A DNA stretch of 64,000 nt, from positions 196 to 64,195 of the forward strand of contig NZ_LMND01000033.1 of NCBI RefSeq assembly GCF_001423265.1. The letters run 5' to 3'. This stretch comes from Methylobacterium sp. Leaf108. Lineage in GTDB: Bacteria > Pseudomonadota > Alphaproteobacteria > Rhizobiales > Beijerinckiaceae. Shown piece by piece: positions 53,054 through 61,225 of the stretch. Each line of letters starts with the position of its first letter. Position 1 is the stretch's first letter. Under the pieces are notes generated by a model. That model made no database searches, was not told the DNA's origin, and saw only the letters and a list, made by a program, of their open reading frames with translations. A program made the translations under genes and the position numbers.

Positions 53054-53617
53054 TCAGAGCCGGGTGACGATCGAAGCCGGATCCGGCCTCGGCCGGTCGC
53101 TCGGGATCTCCGTGGGGTGTCCGATGTGGACGAAGCCGGCCATCCGCTCCTGCGGCGCCAGCCCGAGCGCATCGAGGACGCGCCGGTCGTAGGCGAACCA
53201 TTCGGTGAGCCAGGCGGTGGCGAAACCGGCCGCATTGGCCGCCACCACGAGGTTCATGGTCGCCGCCCCTGCCGAGAGCACCTGCTCCCACTCCGGGATC
53301 TTGATGTGCGGCCCGGCCCGCGACACCACCGCCACGACGCAAGGGGCGTGCGACAGCCGTCTGCGTTCGAGCTCGAGGCGGCCGGCATCGGCCTGGGGAT
53401 GGTCGGCGCCGTAGGCCTGGGCGATCACCTCCCCGATGCGCCCCCGCGCCTCACGCTCGATGACGATGAAGCGCCAGGGGGCGAGCTTGCCATGGTCGGG
53501 CACCCGCGCGGCGATGGCGAGGATGGCGTCGAGCGTCTCCTCGCTCGGACCCGGTTCGGCGAGGTTCACCGGGGGCACGGAGCGGCGGGTGCGCAGGAGG
53601 TCGAGGGTGGCGGTCAT
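53054..53617 (-). CDS. Nitroreductase family protein
   Basis: 187 residues with the FMN-binding nitroreductase fold: LLRTRRSVPP at the start (Arg binds FMN phosphate), RVPDHGKLAPWRFIVIE, QVLSAGAATMNLVVAANAAGFATAW, and GFVHIGHPTEIPSDRPRP near the C-terminus. YdjA-like in size and motif (PDHGKLAPWRF). Electron donor probably NAD(P)H; natural substrate unknown. The frame is open further upstream, but the ATG at 53617 (MTATLDLLRTRRS) starts the family. 53618-53868 is a 251-bp divergent gap with no other gene. Confidence 0.9.
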   Translation of the reverse strand: MTATLDLLRTRRSVPPVNLAEPGPSEETLDAILAIAARVPDHGKLAPWRFIVIEREARGRIGEVIAQAYGADHPQADAGRLELERRRLSHAPCVVAVVSRAGPHIKIPEWEQVLSAGAATMNLVVAANAAGFATAWLTEWFAYDRRVLDALGLAPQERMAGFVHIGHPTEIPSDRPRPDPASIVTRL

Positions 53618-53868
53618 CGGGGCTCTTCGCGGCTGTCGGTCGTGGGCGGCCGCCTTCGGTCCCGCCCACGGTGCGACACCCCCTATAGGCGAAGCGGCCC
53701 ATCCGCCGGAATGGAGGCGGACGCGGCAAAGGGTCCGGAAATACCCCCAGAAATGCCCCAAGCGATCCATGGATGCGGACGCGCGTCCACGCCGGCATCG
53801 GCTTTCGTCACGGAGCCGCCACGGTCGCGCGGCATGGCCGGTGGATGCGGGCTTTCGGGAGGCGTGGG

Positions 53869-54801
53869 ATGAATGCGATGCGGCTGACCTGCCGTCGATC
53901 CGGACGGTGCGGTTCGATCCTCGCCGTGATCCTCACGATCGCCGGCCCGGCCCCGGTTCGGGCCGAGGAGCCCCCGGGCCGCAACCAGGGCCTGCCGACC
54001 CCGTCCATCACCGGCGGGCAACTGCCCCTCCCCTCCACCCAGGGCGAGACCGCCTTGAGTCTCACAGCGCTTCTCGCCGGGAGCGACCGGGCCCTGCGCT
54101 CGGGCCTCACCTGGCGCATCTACGAGGATCGCAGCGATGCCGGCCGGCCCGCCATCGTCGCCCGCTCCACCGACGCCGACCCGCGCTTCTCCCTCGCGCC
54201 GGGGGCCTACGTCGCCACCGTCACCTACGGCTTCGCCAGCGCCTCCAGGCGCATCGTCGTCTCCGGCGCCGCCATGACCGAGCAGGTGCGGATCAACGCC
54301 GGTGCCCTGCGGCTCTCGGGCGCCATCGGCGACGTGCGGATCGCGCCGGCCGACCTCGCCTTCTCGATCTTCGTGCCGATCGGGGCCAATTCCGAAGGGC
54401 GCCTGGTGCGCAGCGCCGTCAAGGCCGGCGACCTGATCCGCCTGCCGGAGGGGACCTATCACGTGGTCTCCACCTACGGGGAATCGAACGCGATCCAGCG
54501 GGCCGACCTCAAGGTCGACGTCGGCAAGGTCACCGACGCCACCCTCAACCACCGTGCCGCCACGGTGACCCTCAAGCTCGTGGCGGCACCCGGCGCCGAG
54601 GCCTTCGCCGGCACCGCCTTCAGCGTGCTGACCCCGGGCGGCGACACCATCCGCGAGGCGATCGGCGCCTTCCCGGCGGTGACGCTGGCGGAGGGCGACT
54701 ACGTGCTGATCGCCCGCCACGACGGTCAGGTCTACACCCGCGAGTTCAAGGTCGAGAGCGGGCTGAACCGGGATATCGAGGTTCTGGCCAAGGCGGGGTA
54801 A
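53869..54801 (+). CDS. Secreted conserved protein with repeated beta-sandwich units
   Basis: 310 residues. Signal peptide through AGPAPVRAEE, then a Pro-rich linker, and at least three similar segments of about 70-80 residues with alternating strands (GLTWRIYEDRS, AYVATVTYGFASASRRIVVSG; YHVVSTYGESNAIQRADLKVDVG; DYVLIARHDGQVYTREFKVESG), an arrangement recalling tandem Ig-like/PEGA-like domains. No function is recognised. ATG at 53869 has GGAGG at 6 bases and was preferred to an upstream start at 53773. The VapD gene on the other strand ends 7 bp away. Confidence 0.65.
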   Translation: MNAMRLTCRRSGRCGSILAVILTIAGPAPVRAEEPPGRNQGLPTPSITGGQLPLPSTQGETALSLTALLAGSDRALRSGLTWRIYEDRSDAGRPAIVARSTDADPRFSLAPGAYVATVTYGFASASRRIVVSGAAMTEQVRINAGALRLSGAIGDVRIAPADLAFSIFVPIGANSEGRLVRSAVKAGDLIRLPEGTYHVVSTYGESNAIQRADLKVDVGKVTDATLNHRAATVTLKLVAAPGAEAFAGTAFSVLTPGGDTIREAIGAFPAVTLAEGDYVLIARHDGQVYTREFKVESGLNRDIEVLAKAG

Positions 54802-54807
54802 TAGCGG

Positions 54808-55086
54808 TCAGGATTGCACGAGCGTCGTGAAATCTGACCATTGTTCGATCCGAAAGGCACGGATGTCGCGTACCGACCGTGGAAACCAGGCAAGCGCTTT
54901 CAATACCGTGATCGCCGAGAAGAGGACCGCGAGATCCTCGTCGGAGCTGACGTAGAGACTTCCCTGAATCCACGCAAAACCGTAACGATCGAGCGTAGAA
55001 CGGATATCGGCGTAGGCCTGCGGGACACCTTTGGGGTGATGGGCTTGGGTGTCGGCGACGACCAGATCGAAGGCGATGGCGAACAT
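54808..55086 (-). CDS. vapD: VapD-family protein (Cas2-like endoribonuclease/toxin candidate)
   Basis: 92 residues. The line MFAIAFDLVVADTQAHHPKG, YADIRSTLDRYGFAWIQGSLY and WFPRSVRDIRAFRIEQWSDFT match virulence-associated protein D, whose characterised member is a Cas2-like ferredoxin-fold endoribonuclease. The Asp of FDL and the fold elements are present. It directly follows a small DUF5397 gene with a one-base stop/start overlap, suggesting a toxin-antitoxin pair. Base composition is lower in GC than either flank and codon use differs, a sign of acquisition. No CRISPR array or cas1 lies nearby, so a CRISPR Cas2 role is rejected. Confidence 0.85.
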   Translation of the reverse strand: MFAIAFDLVVADTQAHHPKGVPQAYADIRSTLDRYGFAWIQGSLYVSSDEDLAVLFSAITVLKALAWFPRSVRDIRAFRIEQWSDFTTLVQS

Positions 55087-55298
55087 CAGCCTTCGATCGG
55101 ATCGTCGAGGAGGTCCTTCAGGCGGTAGTCGACCTCTTCGTTCGTCTCGACGACCCGAACCCGCATGGCTGGATCACCCGCGGACGATGTCGTTCCGACA
55201 CCGACGATTTCATAGACCGGGCCGATCTCCCCGAACCGGCGCCATGTGCCGATCAGGCTCTGCGGGGACGGGCGTGATTCGATCGCGGCTTGGCTCAT
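55086..55298 (-). CDS. DUF5397 small protein, putative antitoxin of VapD
   Basis: 70 residues: short disordered N-terminus, then SLIGTWRRFGEIGPVYEIVGVG and MRVRVVETNEEVDYRLKDLLDDPIEG, a compact beta-barrel-like DUF5397 protein. Its TGA overlaps the ATG of vapD (TGATG), so the two are translationally coupled with the small protein first, the usual antitoxin-toxin order. DUF5397 has no settled function; antitoxin status is inferred from gene order only. thrS ends 67 bp upstream on the same strand. The ATG at 55298 is used rather than an in-frame start at 55388 that overlaps thrS. Confidence 0.65.
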   Translation of the reverse strand: MSQAAIESRPSPQSLIGTWRRFGEIGPVYEIVGVGTTSSAGDPAMRVRVVETNEEVDYRLKDLLDDPIEG

Positions 55299-55365
55299 GT
55301 CCGGAAGGTACCAAACGCGGCCCTGAAAGACGACATCGAACAGGGGCCCACGTCCAAACGTCGGC

Positions 55366-57393
55366 TCAGGGCGCCGGAGCCACCGCATGCCGCCCGTCGA
55401 GCGTCACGTCCTCGCTCGGCGCGCTCTCGGCGACGGCATTTGCCCGCCTGCGATCCGGCGAGGTCGCCTCCGCCACGAGGTCGGCCAGCGCCTGGTCGAG
55501 GCCCACGGTCCGGGTCTGCTGGCTGCCCATGCGGCGGATCGAGACGGTGCGCTCCTCGCCCTCCTTGCGGCCCACCACCAGCATCACCGGCACCTTGGCC
55601 AGCGAATGCTCGCGGACCTTGTAGTTGATCTTCTCGTTGCGCAGGTCCGCCTCCACCCGCATCCCCGCCCGGTCGAGGGCGGCGACGACCTCGCGGGCGT
55701 AGGGGTCGGCATCCTGGGTGATCGTGGCCACCACCACCTGGACCGGTGCGAGCCACAGCGGGAAATGCCCGGCGAAATGCTCGATCAGGATGCCGGTGAA
55801 CCGCTCCAGCGAACCGCAGATGGCGCGGTGGACCATGACGGGCGCGGTCTTCTGGCTCTCGGCGTCGACGTAGAAGGCGCCGAACCGTTCGGGCAGGTTG
55901 AAGTCCACCTGCGTCGTGCCGCACTGCCAGTCGCGCCCGATGGCGTCGCGCAGGACGTATTCGAACTTCGGCCCGTAGAAGGCGCCCTCGCCCGGGTTGA
56001 TCGACGTCTTGATCCGCCCGCCCGACTGCGCCTCGATCTGCGCCAGAACGCGGGTCATCACGTCTTCGGCGTGGTCCCACAGGGCGTCCGAGCCGACGCG
56101 CTTCTCGGGGCGTGTGGAAAGCTTCACGACGATGTCGCCGAAGCCGAAGTCGGCGTAGGTGGACAGGATCAGGTCGTTGATCGCCAGGCACTCGGCGGCG
56201 AGTTGGTCCTCGGTGCAGAAGATGTGCGCGTCGTCCTGCGTGAAGCCGCGCACCCGCATCAGGCCGTGCATGGCGCCGGACGCCTCGTAGCGGTGGACCA
56301 CCCCGAACTCCGCCATGCGCAAGGGAAGGTCGCGGTAGGACTTCAGGCCGTGCTTGAAGATCATCACGTGGCCGGGGCAGTTCATCGGCTTCAGGGCGAA
56401 CCAGCGCTTGTCCTCGGCCTCGTCCCCGGCCGATTGGGCCGCGAACATGTTCTCCCGGTACCAGTCCCAGTGGCCGGAGGTCTCCCACAGCGACTTGTCG
56501 AGGATCTGCGGGGCGTTGACCTCGGCGTAGTCGCCCTTCAGGCGCCGGCGCATGTAGGCGATGAGTTCCTGGAACACGGTCCAGCCCTTGGCGTGCCAGA
56601 ACACGACGCCCGGCCCCTCCTCCTGGAAGTGGAACAGGTCCATCTCACGGCCCAGGCGCCGGTGGTCGCGGCGCTCGGCCTCCTCGAGCCGATGCAGGTA
56701 GGCGTCGAGGTCCTCCTTGGTGGCCCAGGCGGTGCCGTAGATGCGCGTCAGCATCGGGTTGTTGGAATCGCCGCGCCAGTAGGCGCCCGCGACCTTCATG
56801 AGCTTGAAGGCGGTGCCGACCTTGCCCGTGGAGGTCATGTGCGGGCCGCGGCACAGGTCGAACCACTCGCCCTGGCGGTAGATCTTGAGGTCGTCGCCGG
56901 GGGGGATCGCGTCGACGAGTTCGACCTTGTAGGCCTCGCCCTTCTCCGAGAACAGGTTGCGCACGTCCTCGCGGGTCCAGATCTCCTTCGTGAACGGCGC
57001 GTCGCGCGCGATGATCTCGCGCATCTTGGCCTCGATCTTGGGAAAGTCCTCCGGCGTGAATGGCTCGGGGCGCGAAAAGTCGTAGTAGAAACCGTTCTCG
57101 ATCACCGGGCCGATGGTCACCTGCGTGTCCGGCCACAAAGCCTGCACGGCCTCGGCGAGCACGTGGGCGCAGTCGTGACGGATCAGCTCCAGGCTGCGCG
57201 GGTCGGTGCGGTCGAGGAACTCGATGCGCGCGTCGCGGTCGATGGGGTCGGCGAGGTCGCAGACCCTGCCGTCCAGCGCCATGGCGACGGTGCGCTTGGC
57301 CAGGCTCTTGGCGATGCCCTCGACCACGCTGCGCCCGGTGGTGCCGGCCTCGACGTCGCGCGTATTGCCGTCGGGGAATGTCAGGATGGGCAT
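55366..57393 (-). CDS. thrS: Threonine-tRNA ligase
   Basis: 675 residues, class II aminoacyl-tRNA synthetase. TGS domain about 1-60 (LTFPDGNTRDVEAGTTG), editing domain with HDCAHVLAEAVQALWPD, and catalytic core with motif 2 FGVVHRYEASGAMHGLMRVRGFTQDDAHIF, zinc ligands in MNCPGHVMIF, and motif 3 GSLERFTGILIEHFAG; C-terminal anticodon domain (VVVATITQDADPYAREVV). Length is standard. Normally last in the yidD/thrS order; here the DUF5397-VapD pair follows 67 bp downstream. ATG at 57393 behind GACCTGACC (weak). Confidence 0.97.
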   Translation of the reverse strand: MPILTFPDGNTRDVEAGTTGRSVVEGIAKSLAKRTVAMALDGRVCDLADPIDRDARIEFLDRTDPRSLELIRHDCAHVLAEAVQALWPDTQVTIGPVIENGFYYDFSRPEPFTPEDFPKIEAKMREIIARDAPFTKEIWTREDVRNLFSEKGEAYKVELVDAIPPGDDLKIYRQGEWFDLCRGPHMTSTGKVGTAFKLMKVAGAYWRGDSNNPMLTRIYGTAWATKEDLDAYLHRLEEAERRDHRRLGREMDLFHFQEEGPGVVFWHAKGWTVFQELIAYMRRRLKGDYAEVNAPQILDKSLWETSGHWDWYRENMFAAQSAGDEAEDKRWFALKPMNCPGHVMIFKHGLKSYRDLPLRMAEFGVVHRYEASGAMHGLMRVRGFTQDDAHIFCTEDQLAAECLAINDLILSTYADFGFGDIVVKLSTRPEKRVGSDALWDHAEDVMTRVLAQIEAQSGGRIKTSINPGEGAFYGPKFEYVLRDAIGRDWQCGTTQVDFNLPERFGAFYVDAESQKTAPVMVHRAICGSLERFTGILIEHFAGHFPLWLAPVQVVVATITQDADPYAREVVAALDRAGMRVEADLRNEKINYKVREHSLAKVPVMLVVGRKEGEERTVSIRRMGSQQTRTVGLDQALADLVAEATSPDRRRANAVAESAPSEDVTLDGRHAVAPAP

Positions 57394-57523
57394 CGGTCAG
57401 GTCTCCTGTCGCTCACTCCTGCGAACGAGGCAGGTAAGCGGAATTTTTCGGCGGTCCCGCCAAGGGGGCGGGCCGTGCCCTTTAGACCGAAACCGGGCGG
57501 GACGAAATCACGGTGCCGCCGCC

Positions 57524-57793
57524 TTCACCCTCCCCAACGTGGTCACCATCGTCGCCACCGTGGCGACGCTGATGGCGACGGGCTTCTTCGTGAGGCGTCG
57601 CCTCGGGATGTATCCCATCGAGGCGGCGATCGTGAACGCCTGCCACAGCGGCCAGGGCGGCACCGGCGACGTCGCCATCCTCACCGCCGCCGACCGCATG
57701 GCGCTGATGCCCTTCGCCCAGATCGCCACGCGGATCGGGGGCGCGCTCACGGTGACCGGGGCGCTGGTCGCGTTGAGGGCATTCGGGGGGTGA
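57524..57793 (+). pseudogene. Remnant of a 2-hydroxycarboxylate transporter (CitS/MaeN family)
   Basis: About 90 codons without a plausible start, directly upstream of and divergent to thrS. NVVTIVATVATLMATGFFVRR, YPIEAAIVNACHSGQGGTGD and VAILTAADRMALMPFAQIATRIGGAL match the last two membrane segments of sodium-coupled citrate/malate transporters, including the GGTGDVAxLxAxxRMxLMPFAQIxTR signature, and reach a normal stop. The first about 350 residues are absent. It is a decayed or truncated gene; its reading-frame intactness suggests recent truncation. Confidence 0.75.
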
Positions 57794-57878
57794 GGGTTTG
57801 TGACGGGCAGGACGGTACTGCTCGTCAGATCAGCGAAGTGAACCATCCGACTGTACTTCGCCGTAGGGGACAAGCACG

Positions 57879-58205
57879 CTAACGGCCGTCGCCGTCCCTC
57901 GCCACCCCGTCTCCGGCCGATGGCGGCGGCGCCAGCACCCCGCGCCAGCGGCCATAGGCCCACGGCCGGTACCATGCGGCACGGCCCGGCAGGGTCTCCG
58001 GCACCAGGTCGATGCCGTGCGTCCCGAACGGCCCGCACCGGCAGATCCGTGAAAACCCGATCCAGCCGCCGGCCCAGAGCCCGTGTCGCTGGATCGCTTC
58101 GTCGGTGTAGGTGGAGCACGTCGGCCAATGGCGGCACTGGCGGCCGACGAGGCTCGACAGGGTGAGCTGGTAGCCCCGGATCGCCCAATGCGCGGCGCGG
58201 CGCAT
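57879..58205 (-). CDS. yidD: Membrane protein insertion efficiency factor YidD
   Basis: 108 residues, the small membrane-associated helper of YidC. The conserved core WAIRGYQLTLSSLVGRQCRHWPTCSTYTDEAIQRHG, with Cys pairs (C-x2-C type at CRHWPTC and RICRCG), is complete, and IDLVPE follows. C-terminus is Pro/Arg-rich and longer than in enterobacteria. The ATG at 58205 has AGGGAGA at 6 bases and fits the family, whereas an ATG at 58265 would add 20 residues. It belongs to the rhizobial thrS-yidD-scaffold-folE-hisI neighbourhood. Confidence 0.93.
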   Translation of the reverse strand: MRRAAHWAIRGYQLTLSSLVGRQCRHWPTCSTYTDEAIQRHGLWAGGWIGFSRICRCGPFGTHGIDLVPETLPGRAAWYRPWAYGRWRGVLAPPPSAGDGVARDGDGR

Positions 58206-58271
58206 CGCTATCTCCCTGGCGTGGTGCGACGATATCGGAAAACCGGATTCCCCTTCATTCCGCATCGTGCT

Positions 58272-58718
58272 CTATTCGGCGGCCTGGCGGCGGGCCTCCA
58301 CCCGGTCGAGCGCATCGACCACGGCGTCGAAGGTCAGCAAGGTCGAGGCGTGGCGGGCCTTGAAGTCGCGCACCGGCTCGAGGACGGCCAGATCCGCCCA
58401 GGCGCCCTCGGGCGCCGGGCCGTTCTCCTTGAGCATCCGCCGCATGGCGGTGCGGACCTCGCGCAGGGCCTCGGCCCGTTCGCCGACCACGTGGCGGGCC
58501 ATGATCGAGGCCGAGGCCTGGCCCAGCGCGCAGGCCTTCACGTCGTGGGCGAAATCGGTGACGACGCCGTCGGCATCGACGGCGAGGTCGACGGTCACCG
58601 TCGAGCCGCACAGCTTCGAATGGGCGGTGGCGCTGGCGTCGGGCGCATCGAGCCGCCCGAGCCGGGGAATGTCGGCGGCGAGTTCGAGGATGCGGCGGTT
58701 GTAGATGTCGTCGAGCAT
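58272..58718 (-). CDS. Iron-sulfur cluster assembly scaffold (IscU/SufU-like)
   Basis: 148 residues. NRRILELAADIPRLGRLDAPDASA aligns with the IscU N-terminus, HSKLCGSTVTVDL carries the first cysteine (CGS rather than CGD), ACALGQASASIMAR the second, and the third cysteine position is replaced by His in FKARHASTLLTFDAV. It may be an atypical scaffold or chaperone-like relative; the missing third Cys is notable. ATG at 58718; the frame is open further upstream but in unrelated sequence. It precedes yidD on the same strand. Confidence 0.85.
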   Translation of the reverse strand: MLDDIYNRRILELAADIPRLGRLDAPDASATAHSKLCGSTVTVDLAVDADGVVTDFAHDVKACALGQASASIMARHVVGERAEALREVRTAMRRMLKENGPAPEGAWADLAVLEPVRDFKARHASTLLTFDAVVDALDRVEARRQAAE

Positions 58719-59026
58719 GGCCTCGAACCCGTGTCCTGGCGGCGGAGCGCCCCGTCGTCGTGCCGGCCCGGTGCCGGGCGAGGCCGTATCTGCACCGACC
58801 GCATTGCGCGATCCGCCGAGAACGTCGATATAGTGGAGGGCGTGCCGTTTCGCGAGGATGCGGTTCGCCGATCCAGTGTCGCGCTCAACGCCATGAACCA
58901 CCGCACCGTTCGGGCGTCGGCCGACCGCGAGACCGGTCGGGATGGTTCGACCGAGATGACCCGCCGATGTACGCAAAGCCCGACGCCACACCGATGACGT
59001 CCCGCATCGCGCGGGCGGGAGATGCC
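58719..59026. other. Divergent region between scaffold gene and folE
   Basis: 308 bp. Open plus-strand sequence continues from about 58760 into folE, but the amino acids before residue 70 are arginine-rich noise, so no extra gene is called. The region should hold both promoters; AT-richer patch GATATAGTGG at 58828. No hairpin stood out. Confidence 0.4.
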
Positions 59027-59764
59027 ATGGATGCCGCGCTCAAGTCTCTCTCGTATCGCCTGAGCGAGACGCAGGGCGCCCCCGCTCCCGCCGCCAACGG
59101 CCACGACCGGCGCAACGACAACGCGCCCGCCCCCGTCGAGGTGGCCCCGCTGCCGGCTTCGGCCGAGCGAGTCCCCCCCGAGATCGCCATGGTCCGGCCG
59201 AGCCGCGAGGAGGCGGAGGCGGCGGTGCGGGTGCTGTTGCGCTGGGCCGGCGACGACCCGACCCGCGAGGGCCTGCTCGACACGCCGGCGCGCGTGGCGA
59301 AGGCCTACGAGCAGATCTTCTCCGGTTACCGCCAGGACGCGGAAGTACTGCTCGAGCGGGTGTTCGAGGAGGTCGAGGGCTATTCCGACATCGTGCTCGT
59401 GCGCGACATCCCGTTCTACTCCCATTGCGAGCACCACATGGTGCCGTTCATGGGGCTGGCCCACGTCGCCTACTACCCGAGCAAGGGCGTGGTCGGCCTC
59501 TCCAAGCTCGCCCGCGTGGTCGACACCTTCGCCAAGCGCCTGCAGACGCAGGAGACCATGACCGCCCAGATCGCCGACGTGATCGAGAGCATCCTCAAGC
59601 CCCGCGGCATCGCCATCATGGTGGAGGCCGAGCACCTGTGCATGGCCATGCGTGGCGTCCAGAAGGCGGGCGTCTCCACCATCACCACCCAGTTCCGCGG
59701 CCTGTTCAAGGGCGATGCCAACGAGCAGGTCCGCTTCCTGACCCTCGTGCGCAACAAGTCCTGA
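59027..59764 (+). CDS. folE: GTP cyclohydrolase I
   Basis: 245 residues, first step of tetrahydrofolate (and, in methylotrophs, methanopterin-related pterin) synthesis. Core: DPTREGLLDTPARVAKAYEQIFSGY, zinc-binding CEHHMVPFMGLAHVAYYP, and ILKPRGIAIMVEAEHLCMAMRG. The 60-residue N-terminal extension (LSYRLSETQGAPAPAANG) is typical of alphaproteobacteria. Of three in-frame ATGs (58967, 58994, 59027) the last has GGAG at 5 bases and is used. hisI follows 19 bp later, same strand. Confidence 0.95.
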   Translation: MDAALKSLSYRLSETQGAPAPAANGHDRRNDNAPAPVEVAPLPASAERVPPEIAMVRPSREEAEAAVRVLLRWAGDDPTREGLLDTPARVAKAYEQIFSGYRQDAEVLLERVFEEVEGYSDIVLVRDIPFYSHCEHHMVPFMGLAHVAYYPSKGVVGLSKLARVVDTFAKRLQTQETMTAQIADVIESILKPRGIAIMVEAEHLCMAMRGVQKAGVSTITTQFRGLFKGDANEQVRFLTLVRNKS

Positions 59765-59783
59765 GGCGGCACCGGCCGAAGCG

Positions 59784-60191
59784 ATGACCGTTTCCGCCCC
59801 CGGTTCGCGCACCGAGATCGAGGAAGGCGCGGCCTTCACGCCGCGCTTCGACGCGCAGGGCCTGATCGCCTGCATCGCCGTGGATGCCGGCGACGGCCGC
59901 GTGCTGATGATGGCGCATATGAACGCCGAGTCCCTCGCCCTCACCCTGAAGACCGGGCAGGCCTGGTACTGGTCGCGCTCGCGCGGCGAACTCTGGCACA
60001 AGGGCGCCACCAGCGGCCAGGTCCAGACGGTGGTGTCGATGCGGGTCGATTGCGACCAGGACACCCTCCTGATCACGGTGAATGTCGGGGGCGACGGCGG
60101 TTGCTGCCACACCGGGCGGCGCGACTGCTTCTACCGGACGGTTTCGGTCGATCCCAGGACCGGGCTCGCGAGCCTCGAGACCGCGCGGTGA
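59784..60191 (+). CDS. hisI: Phosphoribosyl-AMP cyclohydrolase
   Basis: 135 residues, third step of histidine synthesis. Signatures: RVLMMAHMNAESLALTLKTGQAWYWSRSRGELWHKGATSGQ, VDCDQDTLLITV (metal Asp/Cys), and GGCCHTGRRDCFYR with the zinc cysteines. Monofunctional, without the pyrophosphohydrolase domain, as usual in alphaproteobacteria. ATG at 59784. The patatin gene overlaps its stop with GTGA. Confidence 0.97.
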   Translation: MTVSAPGSRTEIEEGAAFTPRFDAQGLIACIAVDAGDGRVLMMAHMNAESLALTLKTGQAWYWSRSRGELWHKGATSGQVQTVVSMRVDCDQDTLLITVNVGGDGGCCHTGRRDCFYRTVSVDPRTGLASLETAR

Positions 60192-61216
60192 GCTGGGATG
60201 GCGTGTCCCAGAGCGCGTTCGCCCGGGGCCGCGACCGTTTTCCGGACGGTGCCGTCGAGCCGGTGGCGGAGCGGGCGCCGCGCGGGCCCCGGATCGGGCT
60301 CGCGCTCGGCGGCGGCTCGGCCAGGGGCTGGTCGCACATCGGCGTGATCGAGGCGCTGGAGGAGGCCGGCATCCACCCGGAGGTCGTGGCCGGCTGCTCC
60401 ATCGGTGCGGTGGTGGGCGGGTGCTACGCCGCCGGCAAGCTCCCCGTCCTGAAGGATTTCGCCCTGTCGCTGACGCGGCGCGGCGTGATGGGGCTCATCG
60501 ACGTGCGCTTCGGCTCCGGGCTGATCGCCGGGGACCGCCTGAGACGGCGGCTCCAGCGCGATCTCGGCGAGCGCCGCATCGAGCAGCTGCCGGTTCGCTT
60601 CGCCAGCGTCGCCACCGAACTCGGCACCGGCGAGGAGGTCTGGCTGAGACGCGGCTCCCTGGTGGAGGCGATGCGCGCCTCCTACGCCCTGCCCGGCATC
60701 TTTCCGCCCGTGCGCCTCGAGGCGCGCCTCCTCATGGACGGCACCCTGGTGAATCCGGTGCCGGTGACGGTCGCCCGCGCGCTGGGGGCCGATCTCGTCA
60801 TCTGCGTGAACCTCAACGGCGAGGCCTGCCCCGAGCCCGTCGCCGTCGATCCGCCCGCGACGCTCGTGTCCGAGGCCGGCGATACCGTCGCCCTCCATCG
60901 CGGCTGGGCGATCCTGCGCGGAATGCGCGGGGCGGGCCGCCGCATCGCCGGCCGGCGCCGACGCCCGGCCCGGGAGCCCGGCGCCCCGGGCATGGCCCGG
61001 GTGATGCTGGACGCCTTCAACATCACCCAGGACCGCATCTCGCGGGCGCGCCTGGCCAGCGACCCGCCCGACATCGCGGTCCAGCCGCGCATCGGCGGGA
61101 TGGGGCTGTTCGAGTTCCATCGGGCCGAGGAGGCCATCGCCCTCGGCCGCGAGGCGGCCAGGGCCGCCCTCCCCCAGATCCGCGCGATGATGGTCTGCGC
61201 GGCGTCGCGGGTGTGA
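60188..61216 (+). CDS. Patatin-like phospholipase (RssA family)
   Basis: 342 residues. Oxyanion loop LALGGGSARGWSHIGV, nucleophile elbow VVAGCSIGAVVGG (G-x-S-x-G), and catalytic Asp in LMDGTLVNPVPV. This is an active lipid acyl hydrolase of the bacterial RssA/YchK branch. Starts with GTG overlapping the hisI stop by four bases, so translationally coupled. C-terminal about 80 residues include an Arg-rich segment (GAGRRIAGRRRRPAREPG), perhaps membrane-associated. Convergent with bchO (9-bp gap). Confidence 0.9.
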   Translation: MSWDGVSQSAFARGRDRFPDGAVEPVAERAPRGPRIGLALGGGSARGWSHIGVIEALEEAGIHPEVVAGCSIGAVVGGCYAAGKLPVLKDFALSLTRRGVMGLIDVRFGSGLIAGDRLRRRLQRDLGERRIEQLPVRFASVATELGTGEEVWLRRGSLVEAMRASYALPGIFPPVRLEARLLMDGTLVNPVPVTVARALGADLVICVNLNGEACPEPVAVDPPATLVSEAGDTVALHRGWAILRGMRGAGRRIAGRRRRPAREPGAPGMARVMLDAFNITQDRISRARLASDPPDIAVQPRIGGMGLFEFHRAEEAIALGREAARAALPQIRAMMVCAASRV

Positions 61217-61225
61217 TCCTCGATC

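Noticed and set aside
54808..55086. Possible CRISPR Cas2
   Set aside because: The fold is Cas2-like, but the sequence matches VapD, and no repeat-spacer array, cas1 or effector gene is present within the window.
57508..58188. Long minus-strand frame covering yidD and the transporter remnant
   Set aside because: Only the yidD frame shows family motifs; the longer frame is arginine/proline-rich without domains.
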